Origin: JAUIET01 sp964352475
Lineage (GTDB): Bacteria; Pseudomonadota; Gammaproteobacteria; Pseudomonadales; JAUIET01
Direction of reading: 5' to 3'
Assembly (NCBI GenBank): GCA_964352475.1
Contig: CAYGSL010000014.1
Location: forward strand, 20,524 to 84,523
DNA length: 64,000 nt
A program made the position numbers and the translations under genes. Below, one piece after another: positions 44,051 to 53,532 of this stretch. The stretch's first letter is position 1, and every line of letters begins with the position of its first letter. Below the pieces are notes generated by a model. It had not been told where the DNA came from, did not search any database, and saw only the letters and a program-made list of their open reading frames with translations.

Positions 44051-46959
44051 TAGAACTTCTTGCTGATGTCCAGATACACGTAGCGACCACGATTGGAGTG
44101 CAGGCTGCCGAAATAGCCCAGTTGTTCATCCGTTACTGGCGGCTCCTCGTCAAACATATTACGTACGCCAAGGCGTACTCGCGTGTCTGAAAATGCACCG
44201 GCATTCTCAACGCGATAGCTGACATTGGCACTGACCGTCATGTAGTCTCCAACAGGCAGTGGTGCACCTGGGTCTTCAGTATCGTTGTCGGCACGAGTTG
44301 AGGTGTCGACAACGTCATCTACATAATTTGCGAAAACGCCAGCACCCCATTGTGCTTTGGACCACTGCACAGAAGCGGTAGAACGCCAGCGCGGCCGTCC
44401 ATTCTCCTTGATGAGCGAACCCGCATTGCTTGCGCCACGGCCTGCGTCTACCAGTAGTTGCAGCTGTTCACTGGGCTCCTGCTCGAATTTCGTCAGATAC
44501 GCACCATTCAATTTAAGATCGAACGATCCAGCGTCGGTGTCAAAGCTGTAGTACAAGCCAAAATCTATGCCCTCAATAGTTCTTGGATCAAGATTGAGGT
44601 AAAGGTCATTGAAAAGAATAGGTTCGCCAACACTGCCATCGGTTGTTTCCTCTCGGATGACGTTTGGATTGAATGAACCTTGCTCACGAAGTAAGGCGTC
44701 CAATTGTAGACCGTTCGAACTGCCCAGAATACCAATGACACCATCCTGCTCTATCTTCCAGTAATCAGCGGTAAACGTCAGGCCAGGCAGAGGTGTCAGG
44801 ACAAGACCGAAGGTTGTGTTCTCGCTTTCTTCAGGCTCCAAATTTTGGTTTCCCAGTCGGCGCTCTTCAAGACCAACACTTTCACCAGTGACTGGGTCGG
44901 TCCGAGTGTTTACCACTGAAATGACGCCTTGATGTAGCTGCAGCAGGTTTGGCGCCCTGAATCCTTCTGAGTAGGCACCGCGGAACTGCAGCCAGCTCAC
45001 TGGGTACCATGAAAGTGCAATTTTTGGTTTAGTGACGTTGCCTACGTCAGAGAAATTCTCATAGCGGGCAGCAAGTTGCATGTCCAGACTGTGGATTCCC
45101 GGCACAGCTGCTGCAAGCGGTACGATAAACTCAGCGAACAATGACGTTACTCTGCGCGATCCTGAGGCATCCGGAGATGCGCTACTTCCCATAATATCGC
45201 TAACATTCTGCAACTCGCCGGTTACCTGATCGACGAACTGTATTGTGCCGTCTGACCTGGGGTCCCTGTTTTCAGTAAAGTCCTCCTCCCGCCACTCTAC
45301 ACCGAAAGCTGCGCCGACACCGCCAGCCGGCAAACTGAAAAGTTCCGCGTTCGACACTTTGAAATCCGCCAGTGCAATACTTGTTTTGCTCTCGCGAGTG
45401 ACACCGATTCGAAATGTATCCAACACCGCTTCCGGATTCGGTGTAGGATCAAATGGCGCCGTAGGGTCATTCACATTCAAGCCAGTAAACAAGTTATAGG
45501 CATTCTCTGTATCCAGCAGAAGCGACTGCTGAAACAAGGTGTGGCTAACCCGATTGTCTGTGTGGTCTGTCGTCTCAGCCTCGCTGTATAGAATCGCGGT
45601 ATCCCAGTCCCAATCGTCCCAGCTTCCACGCAGTCCACCGAGAATACGGAAGCTATCGTCATCCACCGTCACGCGTCGAGGTCCAACGTCATACGGCGCG
45701 AAGGTTCGTAAGGTAAAACCAAGTCCCTCATCTGGTACATCAGCATCACCTGCTGGTACCAGGCGATTCGGGTTTACGCGGCCGTCAGCAAACGTTACTG
45801 GGCCTAAAGGGTTCCAGTAATAGTCAGCCGGCACATCAAATCGACCGTTAGACAGCAATCCAGCCGCTTCACGCGAGCGCTCTACTTCCGCCTTGTAGTA
45901 GCCAAGCTCAGAATAAAGCTCTAATCCATTGTCCAGATCATGATTTAGAAAGGCGAAAAAATTATAGCGCTTGCTGTCTGCAGACACCTGCCTGGTAGCA
46001 TTAAGGTTACCGCGCAATGCCCTATCGCCGCCGCCTGGGTCCAGGCAAATGCTGTCGTTCAATTCATAGGCACAATCAGTGACATCCAGCGTAGCGCCGT
46101 TATCTCGCAGCAATGTGGTTGGTCTGACGTGATGGCGTCCAACCCCATCGAAAATAAATTCACCCCAACCATGGATACTGGAACGATTATCCAGACTTGT
46201 ATCGCCTTCGAATAATGGATCGCCTTCAAAGAATCCGCGCAAATCCGAATTTCGCGAGTAGTCGCGATCGCCGGCGTCCAAAGCTGATCGATCATACGCA
46301 GAACCCATTACCGTAAGATGTGTAGATCCACCATTAAAGCTAAAACTTTTCGCACCGCTTATTGTGACTTCGTCAAGATCAGTGCCCACTGAAGACCCGT
46401 AACGAATATTTAGCTCGCCACCTTCATAGTCATCACGCATTACGTAATTGATAACGCCGGCAACGGCATCAGTTCCATATAGAGCTGCCGCACCATCGCG
46501 CAATACCTCAACCCGCTCTAAGCCGGCTACAGGTAACGTATTCGAGTTCGTGGTTACTACTGGGATAAAATTCTCTGTTTGAGTACCTGGATGAAGAACC
46601 ATTCTCCGGCCATTAATCAGGACCAGTGTGTTCCCCGTTCCCAGCCCTCGCAGATTTATGGAGTTAACATCGCCACGCGCCGCGTTTACCCCCGTCGTCA
46701 CTGATTCATTAAAGCCGACTGCGCCAATTTGTGGAATTGACCGAAGTAGCTCGTCGCCTGACACTGCTCCTGACGCAATGATGTCCTCAGCGGTCAGTAC
46801 CGTAACAGGCAGCGCTCCCTCGATATTGGCCCCCTTAATCTGCGAACCCACCACAGTAACTTCTTCAAGAACCGGCTCAATTTCGTCTTGAGCAAGCGCC
46901 TGCGAGGGGGCAGCGAGCAAGGCAATAGTCAGAGCTGAAAATCGGAAACGATGGTGCAT
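44050..46959 (-). CDS. TonB-dependent receptor of the gamma-glutamyl operon
   Basis: A 969-residue outer membrane transporter. Signal to about residue 23 (SQALAQ), plug with LEEVTVVGSQIKGANIEGALPVTVLT, INLRGLGTGNTLVLINGRRM, RVEVLRDGAAALYGTDAVAGVINYVM, and a barrel ending YVYLDISKKF. No STN domain. First gene of an operon with two GGTs, joined by a TAATG overlap, so the imported ligand is probably a gamma-glutamyl peptide or glutathione-like compound (inference). GGAG lies before the ATG, and a CACGGA/TCCGTG hairpin can reach its first base. Confidence 0.93.
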   Translation of the reverse strand: MHHRFRFSALTIALLAAPSQALAQDEIEPVLEEVTVVGSQIKGANIEGALPVTVLTAEDIIASGAVSGDELLRSIPQIGAVGFNESVTTGVNAARGDVNSINLRGLGTGNTLVLINGRRMVLHPGTQTENFIPVVTTNSNTLPVAGLERVEVLRDGAAALYGTDAVAGVINYVMRDDYEGGELNIRYGSSVGTDLDEVTISGAKSFSFNGGSTHLTVMGSAYDRSALDAGDRDYSRNSDLRGFFEGDPLFEGDTSLDNRSSIHGWGEFIFDGVGRHHVRPTTLLRDNGATLDVTDCAYELNDSICLDPGGGDRALRGNLNATRQVSADSKRYNFFAFLNHDLDNGLELYSELGYYKAEVERSREAAGLLSNGRFDVPADYYWNPLGPVTFADGRVNPNRLVPAGDADVPDEGLGFTLRTFAPYDVGPRRVTVDDDSFRILGGLRGSWDDWDWDTAILYSEAETTDHTDNRVSHTLFQQSLLLDTENAYNLFTGLNVNDPTAPFDPTPNPEAVLDTFRIGVTRESKTSIALADFKVSNAELFSLPAGGVGAAFGVEWREEDFTENRDPRSDGTIQFVDQVTGELQNVSDIMGSSASPDASGSRRVTSLFAEFIVPLAAAVPGIHSLDMQLAARYENFSDVGNVTKPKIALSWYPVSWLQFRGAYSEGFRAPNLLQLHQGVISVVNTRTDPVTGESVGLEERRLGNQNLEPEESENTTFGLVLTPLPGLTFTADYWKIEQDGVIGILGSSNGLQLDALLREQGSFNPNVIREETTDGSVGEPILFNDLYLNLDPRTIEGIDFGLYYSFDTDAGSFDLKLNGAYLTKFEQEPSEQLQLLVDAGRGASNAGSLIKENGRPRWRSTASVQWSKAQWGAGVFANYVDDVVDTSTRADNDTEDPGAPLPVGDYMTVSANVSYRVENAGAFSDTRVRLGVRNMFDEEPPVTDEQLGYFGSLHSNRGRYVYLDISKKF

Positions 46960-46969
46960 GGTTCTTCTC

Positions 46970-46998
46970 CACGGAGTTTATGATGAGAACGTTCCGTG
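46970..46998 (-). promoter_or_regulatory. Inverted repeat in the TonB receptor mRNA leader
   Basis: CACGGA and TCCGTG, separated by 17 bases, start one base from the GGAG ribosome binding site (46967-46970) of the receptor gene and would form a hairpin in its mRNA. Could modulate translation initiation, or be an operator. Confidence 0.3.
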
Positions 46999-47016
46999 CA
47001 TAGTAATTCACAGCCC

Positions 47017-47075
47017 GTTAACGCCGTGCGAATCATATGTGTTTGTTTGTGCGAAGTTGTTAACCAGCTGTTAAC
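47017..47075. promoter_or_regulatory. Three GTTAAC sites in the divergent intergenic region
   Basis: GTTAAC occurs at 47017-47022, 47059-47064 and 47070-47075. The last two are 11 bp apart in direct orientation (context TTGTTAACCA and CTGTTAACAG), the spacing typical of OmpR-family response regulators; the first is 42 bp further, about four helical turns. They lie between the TonB receptor-GGT operon and the response regulator gene, so the encoded regulator is a natural candidate to bind here. Confidence 0.5.
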
Positions 47076-47100
47076 AGCCGCTGAAGCAATTGCAATCTGT

Positions 47101-47118
47101 AGACTGCGCTGGCAGTCT
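47101..47118 (+). promoter_or_regulatory. Inverted repeat before the response regulator gene
   Basis: AGACTGC, four bases, GCAGTCT, a perfect inverted repeat 60-80 bp before the response regulator start. Operator or 5' hairpin; no T-run follows. The same 219-bp region (46960-47178) contains the GTTAAC sites. Confidence 0.35.
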
Positions 47119-47178
47119 GCAGGTGCAACTACAGGCGTATTTGATTAATAATCAGCCGGGGTGATCGATTAAACTGCG

Positions 47179-47910
47179 ATGATGGACTTAGAACGCAACG
47201 CCAATATTCTTATTGTTGAAGACGAATTAGCCAGTTTGAACTTGCTGGCCAGTTATTTCGAGAAGGAAGCCTATACAGTTTACAAGGCAAGTAGCGGTGA
47301 ACAGGCGCTGGAAATTCTGGGCAAGAAAACAGTGGACGTGATTCTCTTGGACATTAACCTGCCTGGAAAAGACGGTTTGTCGCTGACACGTGAGCTGAGG
47401 GCGCATTCTCGGGTTGGCATTATTCTGGTCACGAGCAAAAAAGACGACATAGACCGTATTGTCGGGCTTGAGCTTGGCGCCGATGACTATGTCACCAAGC
47501 CCTACAACCCCAGAGAACTCATAGTACGGGTTCGCAACCTTCTGCAACGCCTGGGCGAAGTGGGTCCATATGAGTCTTCTGTTACCAGTGCGCACAAAGA
47601 CATCAGCTTCGATGGTTGGACACTGAATCCTGGCAGACGTTTGTTACGAGCAGACTCGGGTGACTCTGTGCAACTGACAGAGGGCGAGTTCAAATTGCTG
47701 GCCGCCTTGATCGATGACGCCGGAAAGGTGCTAAGCCGCGATACCTTAATGAATCGCATGGAGCGACGCGACTGGCTTCCTAGTGATCGCACAATTGATG
47801 TACTGATTGCGCGCATTCGAAAAAAACTGGGTGACGACAAAGACATGCCCAGATACATCAATACCGCTCATGGAACCGGCTATATTTTTGTCGCAGACGT
47901 GCAACGCTAA
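47179..47910 (+). CDS. OmpR-family response regulator (TorR-like)
   Basis: A 243-residue regulator. The receiver has D58 in VILLDINLPGKDG and the LVTSKKDDIDRIVGLELGADDYVTKP stretch, which closely follows TorR; the C-terminal winged helix contains LTEGEFKLLAALIDDAGKVLSRD and RTIDVLIARIRKKL. The ATG pair at 47179/47182 leaves two possible starts. The stop shares a base with the hybrid kinase start (TAATG). No torCAD genes are in the window, so the TorR-likeness should be read as kinship only. Likely target: the divergent TonB receptor-GGT operon and its own operon. Confidence 0.9.
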   Translation: MMDLERNANILIVEDELASLNLLASYFEKEAYTVYKASSGEQALEILGKKTVDVILLDINLPGKDGLSLTRELRAHSRVGIILVTSKKDDIDRIVGLELGADDYVTKPYNPRELIVRVRNLLQRLGEVGPYESSVTSAHKDISFDGWTLNPGRRLLRADSGDSVQLTEGEFKLLAALIDDAGKVLSRDTLMNRMERRDWLPSDRTIDVLIARIRKKLGDDKDMPRYINTAHGTGYIFVADVQR

Positions 47911-50246
47911 TGAGCACCAGGCGAATTCCACTGCGACGTAGTCTGTCTTACCAACAGACCAAGAATACCGTGATAGTTGCGTTCATTATCGGTGTCATTC
48001 TCAGTAGCGTACAAATCTACATCGATTATTTTGCCGAACAAAGCGAAATACGAAAATCAGTTAACAACGCACTTGCCACTGCTAATAGCGCGGCATTTCA
48101 TGCGGCATTTAACATTGATGAAACAGGTGCATTACAGATCACGCGCGGTCTGGTTAGCAACTTGCCTATTATCGAGGCCACCATCACCGATGATTTTGGC
48201 CGCGTACTTGGCAAGGCGGAAAACGCAGACCATGCAACCACACCTACCCTTTATGCCTGGGTTTTTGGTCCGCTTGAGTCGATTACGCGTGAACTGATTA
48301 ATACCGCAGTTCACGATTCACCAGTTGGTGAACTTAGTATTGTGGTAGATCCATCACTTACCGCTGAGTCCTTTGTGCAAAGAGCCATCGTCGTATTCAT
48401 GTCGGGCTTTGTACGCAACGTTATTTTGGCCATCTCAATTTTCGTCGTGTTCTACCTGACGTTTACGCGTTCAATACTTCGCGCTAGCCAGCCAATCATC
48501 AGTGGTAAGGATGATCGCGCAATCACAATGCCCGAAGATCATAGAGATGATGAAATCGGGGCTCTTATTGGCGCCTTCAATGATCACATCGCAACTATTG
48601 AGGAGCAGAAACAGCAAATCGTTGCCAGCAACGAAAATCTGGAGTCGTTGGTAAGCACGCGCACGCAGCAACTGGATGAACGCAATAAAGAGCTGGAGGT
48701 TGAACGATCGCTTGCTATTGAAGCGAGTATGGCCAAGACAGAATTTCTCGCCATGATGAGCCATGAAATTCGAACCCCCATGAGCGGTATTCTTGGCATG
48801 GCAGAATTGCTCGCGGTTAGAAATCAGGACAGCCGCCAGCAAGAGTATGTTGATGCCATTGTTGAATCCAGCAAATCGCTGCTGACCTTGATGAACTCCG
48901 TACTGGACTATTCCAAATTCGAACAAGGGCAAATGCCATTTGAGCGCACTGCGTTTGAGCCAGCCAGGCTGGTGTACAGTATTATTTTTCTGCTGTCGGC
49001 TTCGGCAGAGACCAAACACATATCCCTAGAAAGTGATATTGATCCCATGCTGCCGAAGCTACTGCTGGGCGACCCTGAGAAGCTTAGGCAGGTACTTCTG
49101 AACCTGATCACTAATGCGATTAAATTCACCTTTGACGGCCAAGTAAAAGTAAGTGCGAAGGTAAAGGAACGGTCAACACGCAAACTCAAGATTGAATTCA
49201 GTGTGAGCGATACAGGCATTGGGATAGAGAGCGATGCCATGGACACTATTTTTGAGCCGTACACACAGGCCAACAGCAGTATCAGTCGGCGATTTGGTGG
49301 CAGCGGTATGGGCCTGGCCATATGCAAACAAATCGTGGAACAGCAAGGTGGCTATATTGCCTGTGAGAGCCCCGCGCCGGGTACAGGTACCCAGCGTGAG
49401 CAAGGATCTCGCTTTTACTTTGAGCTTGAGTTCGACATTGCTGAAGAAGACACCGTCGACACCATCATAGAACTGCCCGAACCGCCTGCGTCTTCGATGA
49501 CTGTTTTAGTGGTTGATGATCTAAGCATCAACCGTCGCCTGGCACAAGGTCAGCTCGAAAATGCGGGCCACCGCGCGGTACTTGCCAGCAGCGGTTATGA
49601 AGCCATTGACCAACTCAATAGAGAGACCATCAACGTAGTGCTGATGGACCTGCATATGCCGGGCCTGGATGGAATCCAGACCACACATCGAATGCATCAA
49701 GCGGGGTTTCAGGACCTGCCAGTTATCGGAATTACTGCTAACGTCTCCGAGCAAAAAATCGAAGAATGCCTAGCGGCTGGAATGGATCAGGTGATTATCA
49801 AGCCGGTGGACCAAAATCGATTAACCAAAGCCTTACATAAGGCATTAAAAAATACACGCCCGGAGGAAACCAACTCAACAGCCGTAGGCGGCAATAGCGT
49901 CATTGACTTCTCGCTGGTCGAACAGCACAGACAATCCCTGGGTGATGTCAAATTTGTTGAATTGTATCTTGAAGCCAGAGATGCCACACAAAGCCGGGTA
50001 AAAACACTAACGTCGCTGAGCATTTCTAACACAGGCGCCATTGTGGAACAGGCGCACGCGATTAGTGGCCTATGCGCAAACTTTGGGTTTCGAAATCTGG
50101 CGAGCGTCGCTGAGAAGATTGAAGAGTCTGCGGAAGCGAATGAAGTGAGCAAGATTCAACCCCTGTTCGATCAAATTCAAGCACAAAGTTCAGTTTGCAT
50201 CAGCCAGTTAGTTGAACGTTACCCAATGTTGATAAAACATGATTAG
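47910..50246 (+). CDS. Hybrid sensor histidine kinase with receiver and Hpt domains
   Basis: A 778-residue TorS-type kinase. Two transmembrane segments (about residues 20-40 and 165-190) flank a periplasmic domain; a HAMP-like region and coiled coil (RTQQLDERNKELEVE) follow, then HisKA with H285 in MSHEIRTPMSG, HATPase with NLITNAIKFT and GGSGMGLAICKQI, a receiver with D580 in VVLMDLHMPGLDG, and a C-terminal Hpt with H716 in QAHAISGL. This is a complete phosphorelay His-Asp-His, which would pass phosphate to the response regulator. Its end overlaps the solute-binding protein start by 8 bp. Confidence 0.92.
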   Translation: MSTRRIPLRRSLSYQQTKNTVIVAFIIGVILSSVQIYIDYFAEQSEIRKSVNNALATANSAAFHAAFNIDETGALQITRGLVSNLPIIEATITDDFGRVLGKAENADHATTPTLYAWVFGPLESITRELINTAVHDSPVGELSIVVDPSLTAESFVQRAIVVFMSGFVRNVILAISIFVVFYLTFTRSILRASQPIISGKDDRAITMPEDHRDDEIGALIGAFNDHIATIEEQKQQIVASNENLESLVSTRTQQLDERNKELEVERSLAIEASMAKTEFLAMMSHEIRTPMSGILGMAELLAVRNQDSRQQEYVDAIVESSKSLLTLMNSVLDYSKFEQGQMPFERTAFEPARLVYSIIFLLSASAETKHISLESDIDPMLPKLLLGDPEKLRQVLLNLITNAIKFTFDGQVKVSAKVKERSTRKLKIEFSVSDTGIGIESDAMDTIFEPYTQANSSISRRFGGSGMGLAICKQIVEQQGGYIACESPAPGTGTQREQGSRFYFELEFDIAEEDTVDTIIELPEPPASSMTVLVVDDLSINRRLAQGQLENAGHRAVLASSGYEAIDQLNRETINVVLMDLHMPGLDGIQTTHRMHQAGFQDLPVIGITANVSEQKIEECLAAGMDQVIIKPVDQNRLTKALHKALKNTRPEETNSTAVGGNSVIDFSLVEQHRQSLGDVKFVELYLEARDATQSRVKTLTSLSISNTGAIVEQAHAISGLCANFGFRNLASVAEKIEESAEANEVSKIQPLFDQIQAQSSVCISQLVERYPMLIKHD

Positions 50247-51036
50247 AAAAACGCTGAGTATTTGCATTTTTTTTAGCGCAACGCTAATTGTGCCAGCTGC
50301 GCTCAGCGAATCAGCCGTCAGTGTTATGACCGAGGCCACACCGTTTACCTTGCAAACTGAGCCGGTAACCGTAGATGGTGAAGCCACGGTGTTTGTAAAA
50401 CGCGTGTTGGAAAGAGCGCGAATAAACTACGAGTTGTCGTTTATTCCGTGGAAGCGTTCTTATCGCTACGCGCAAACACGAGATAATATTTTGATTTACC
50501 CGATTGCGCGCACCAAAGCTCGGTCGAAAGACTTCATTTGGATTGGCAAAATCATTCCCATTAATTACTACCTGTTTAAGCTACGAGAACGTAGCGATTT
50601 GCAATTGAACTCAATTGATGACGCCCGCTCTCTTTCGATAGGCGTTGTTAATGATCATGTCCACCATGAGTATCTGGTGTCAGAAGGGTTTTCAAACATC
50701 CAGCCGGTTAACAGCAGCGCGCAAAACCTGCGTAAGCTTCTGCGCAAAAGAATTGATTTGTTCCCAATTAGCGCAGGTGGCCTGCTGCCCCTGTGCGCGC
50801 AGATAAGCATTGACTGCAAGTTACTTGAGCCTGCTTTGGCCCTGGAAGATTTTAGTGACGGGCTTTACATGGCCTATAGCAAGAATTCCGATCCTGAGAT
50901 TGTGCGCAGAACGAAACAGGCCTACGAGGTTTTGGTAGACAGCGATTTCTATCGCACCTTGTTCTCAACGCGTCTCTCAAATGCAAGCCTGCCGGAAGCA
51001 ACCTGGCAATCGCCACAAGAGAGCCCGCTACCATGA
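50239..51036 (+). CDS. Periplasmic solute-binding protein, family 3-like
   Basis: A 265-residue secreted protein (signal to about residue 24, SLSESA region). It shows type II periplasmic-binding-protein features of the bacterial family 3 fold: ATPFTLQTEPV near the N-terminus, YELSFIPWKRSYRYAQTR, FIWIGKIIPINYYLFKL, and SLSIGVVNDHVHHEYLVSEGF. No ABC permease is near. Being translationally coupled (8-bp overlap) to a hybrid kinase, it probably acts as the sensory partner that presents a ligand to the kinase, as periplasmic proteins do for TorS. Its stop overlaps the antiporter start by 4 bp. Confidence 0.85.
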   Translation: MIRKTLSICIFFSATLIVPAALSESAVSVMTEATPFTLQTEPVTVDGEATVFVKRVLERARINYELSFIPWKRSYRYAQTRDNILIYPIARTKARSKDFIWIGKIIPINYYLFKLRERSDLQLNSIDDARSLSIGVVNDHVHHEYLVSEGFSNIQPVNSSAQNLRKLLRKRIDLFPISAGGLLPLCAQISIDCKLLEPALALEDFSDGLYMAYSKNSDPEIVRRTKQAYEVLVDSDFYRTLFSTRLSNASLPEATWQSPQESPLP

Positions 51037-52787
51037 GCAAGAGCCGAAGTTTTTTCTCGCAACCCGCATTTTGGGTAGTCGCGCTCAGCTTGCTTGCCAG
51101 TCTTTATGTTAGCCAGTCAGTACAACCTGAGTGGCGTGAGCAGAAGACGGTTATGCAGGTTTTCGAGGACGCATCAGGGCAGCTGGCAACCATTACCAGA
51201 GGCAAAACCAACGCCGTGGGCAGAACTGTCCCCTACTCACAATCGGTCTTACGCCAGGAAGCACTTGATCAAGTAGAAAAAGCGCCGGAGCTAAGCAGCC
51301 AATGGATAGTAGAAACTATCGAGGAAGACGGCCAGCAAAAGCAGCAATATGCGCTTTTGGAAGCCAAGCTGCATTTCGGTGCCTGGTCACTTTTGCCCGC
51401 GTTTGTGGCGGTTGCTTTGTGCCTGATCACCAAGGAGCCCATTACTGCGCTGTTGTCAGGAATTGTCGTTGGCGCCTTCATGCTTGGCCGTTTCGATATC
51501 ACTGATGGCGTGTTGATACCGAGCCTCGCCACACGAAATGCAGCCGGCGTGCTATTGCTCTATCTTTGGCTACTGGGTGGTATGCTTGGGATATGGTCGA
51601 AAACAGGTGCTGCGAAAGCATTTGCTACGTTCATGACCGAGCGCTATGTGCGTGGGCCGCGCTCAGCAAAAGTGGTTGCCTGGTTACTGGGTGTCGCGTT
51701 CTTTCAGGGTGGATCGGTTAGCACGGTGTTGGTGGGCACTACTGTCAAACCACTAGCAGATCAGGAAGGTGTCAGTCATGAGGAAATGAGTTACATCGTG
51801 GACTCAACGGCCTCGCCCATTGCCTCATTGCTGGCATTCAATGCGTGGCCCGCGTACATCCAGGCATTGATTTTTGTACCAGGTGTCGCTTTTCTGGCGA
51901 CAGAGGCCGATCGAATAGCTTTCTTTTTCAGCAGTGTAGTATTCAGTTATTACAGTATTTTTGCCGTGCTTGGCACACTTTTGGTCAGTCTGGGTATCAC
52001 TCGATTTAGCGGTCGCGGCATTCGAAATGCCATGCGACGTGCACAAGAAACGGGTCAGTTAGACGCTCCAGGAGCCAGACCACTAAGCGCCAAGGAACTT
52101 GAACTCAATCGCGTGCCCGATTATTACTCTCCACATGTATTCGAGTTCTTTCTGCCATTGCTACTTATTCTTGGGCTTGCGGTAGGTACCTTCGTGGTAA
52201 CAGGCACGCCACAAGTGAATTGGGCGTTTGGTGCAGCGTTGCTTGCGTCAGCCGCGGTCGCTTTGATAAAAGGAATGAACCTTATCGACCTTATGGAAGG
52301 CTTTGGGGATGGCTTAAAAGGCGTGGTGGTTGCCTCAGTAATACTGATGCTCGCGATTACGGTTGGCTCCGTCAGCAAGGACGCAGGAGGTGGTCTGTAT
52401 TTGGTAGAGCTTCTCGGGCAAACAATACCCTACTGGATTTTGCCGGCCTGCCTGCTGCTAATAACCATGGTCACGGCTTTTTCAACTGGCACCAGTTGGG
52501 GCACTTATGCAATAGCGTTTCCACTCGCAATGCCACTCGCCTGGGCGGTTGCTAATTCACAAGGCTTGTCGAATCCAGAGTTGTATATGGGTGTTTGTTT
52601 TGCGACGGTTCTCAATGGCAGCGTTTACGGCGATCAATGCTCCCCGATATCCGATACAACGATACTAAGCGCAATGACTACCGGTTGTGACTTAACAGAT
52701 CATGTGAAAACGCAGATCGTTCCGGCAAGCTTTGCCGCAGGTACGGCTGCGTTGCTTTGGACGGCTACTGTGTTTGCATTGGCGTAG
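51033..52787 (+). CDS. NhaC-family sodium/proton antiporter-like transporter
   Basis: A 584-residue inner membrane protein. After a first span and an extended extracytoplasmic stretch (about residues 30-110), NhaC-type features appear: SLLPAFVAVALCLITKEPITALLSGIVVG, DSTASPIASLLAFNAWP, FSTGTSWGTYAIAFPLAMPLA and NGSVYGDQCSPISDTTILSAM. Family members swap sodium for protons or exchange organic acids/amino acids. Fourth gene of the coupled regulator-kinase-binding protein operon (ATGA overlap), so its substrate is likely the sensed ligand or its product (inference). Confidence 0.88.
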   Translation: MSKSRSFFSQPAFWVVALSLLASLYVSQSVQPEWREQKTVMQVFEDASGQLATITRGKTNAVGRTVPYSQSVLRQEALDQVEKAPELSSQWIVETIEEDGQQKQQYALLEAKLHFGAWSLLPAFVAVALCLITKEPITALLSGIVVGAFMLGRFDITDGVLIPSLATRNAAGVLLLYLWLLGGMLGIWSKTGAAKAFATFMTERYVRGPRSAKVVAWLLGVAFFQGGSVSTVLVGTTVKPLADQEGVSHEEMSYIVDSTASPIASLLAFNAWPAYIQALIFVPGVAFLATEADRIAFFFSSVVFSYYSIFAVLGTLLVSLGITRFSGRGIRNAMRRAQETGQLDAPGARPLSAKELELNRVPDYYSPHVFEFFLPLLLILGLAVGTFVVTGTPQVNWAFGAALLASAAVALIKGMNLIDLMEGFGDGLKGVVVASVILMLAITVGSVSKDAGGGLYLVELLGQTIPYWILPACLLLITMVTAFSTGTSWGTYAIAFPLAMPLAWAVANSQGLSNPELYMGVCFATVLNGSVYGDQCSPISDTTILSAMTTGCDLTDHVKTQIVPASFAAGTAALLWTATVFALA

Positions 52788-52848
52788 ACCGCTATATTTC
52801 CTCGGGATCGCGGTTATACTTGGCATCAACTTTTAAGCCGTTAACGTT

Positions 52849-53490
52849 GTGCCCAATACCTCTCTCGTCATCTCCTATCTATCGCTCAGGCGCATAGTCG
52901 GTGTAATAGGCATATCGCTGCCCTTCGTACTGGCCATAGGCAATCTGCTGCTTGGCTCGGATGGTATTGAGAAAACCATGAGCGCCTACTACTACACCCG
53001 TATGGGTGACGTTTTTGTGGGAAGCTTGTTTGCGATAGCCGTTTTTCTTATGACGTATCAGGGGTGGGATTGGCGCGATAATCTAGCCGGTGATATTGCG
53101 GGCATCAGTGCGATTGGCGTCGCCTTGTTTCCGGTTGCCCCCGAATTGGAAAATCTAACGACTACTCAAATGGTCTGCGATTTACTACATGCGATGTTTG
53201 CTGCATTGTTCTTCTTCGCCCTGGCCTATTTTTGCCTGGTGCTATTCAAGAAATTCAGTCCGGACCAACCACCAACAGCAGCCAAGATTAAGCGCAACAA
53301 GGTCTATTCTGTGTGCGGCTATGCGATTGTCATTTGCGTAGTGCTAATCGGTATTCAGTATGGGCTCATGCACTTAGGTTGGCAGGCAGAGCTTAAATTT
53401 GTATTCTGGTTGGAAGCGCTGGCTATTGTTGCTTTTGGCGTGTCGTGGTTTGTAAAAGGCGAAGGTATTCTACAAGACACTCGCAGCTAA
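52849..53490 (+). CDS. Conserved integral membrane protein, unknown
   Basis: A 213-residue protein with about six transmembrane spans. EKTMSAYYYTRMGDVFVGSLFAIAVFLMTYQGWDWRDNLAGDIAGISAIGVALFP is strongly patterned and looks conserved, but I cannot assign a function. The GTG at 52849 is the start used; no clear binding site. It lies between the antiporter and the receiver-cyclase gene, all on the same strand. Confidence 0.7.
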   Translation: MPNTSLVISYLSLRRIVGVIGISLPFVLAIGNLLLGSDGIEKTMSAYYYTRMGDVFVGSLFAIAVFLMTYQGWDWRDNLAGDIAGISAIGVALFPVAPELENLTTTQMVCDLLHAMFAALFFFALAYFCLVLFKKFSPDQPPTAAKIKRNKVYSVCGYAIVICVVLIGIQYGLMHLGWQAELKFVFWLEALAIVAFGVSWFVKGEGILQDTRS

Positions 53491-53532
53491 GCGAAGTGTG
53501 CGTGAAATGGATGTGGTTTTAAACGAGCGATA

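Noticed and set aside
47179..51036. Naming the relay torR/torS/torT
   Set aside because: Sequence kinship to TorR and TorS architecture is clear, but no torCAD-type genes are present and the binding protein is of another fold, so the TMAO role is not supported.
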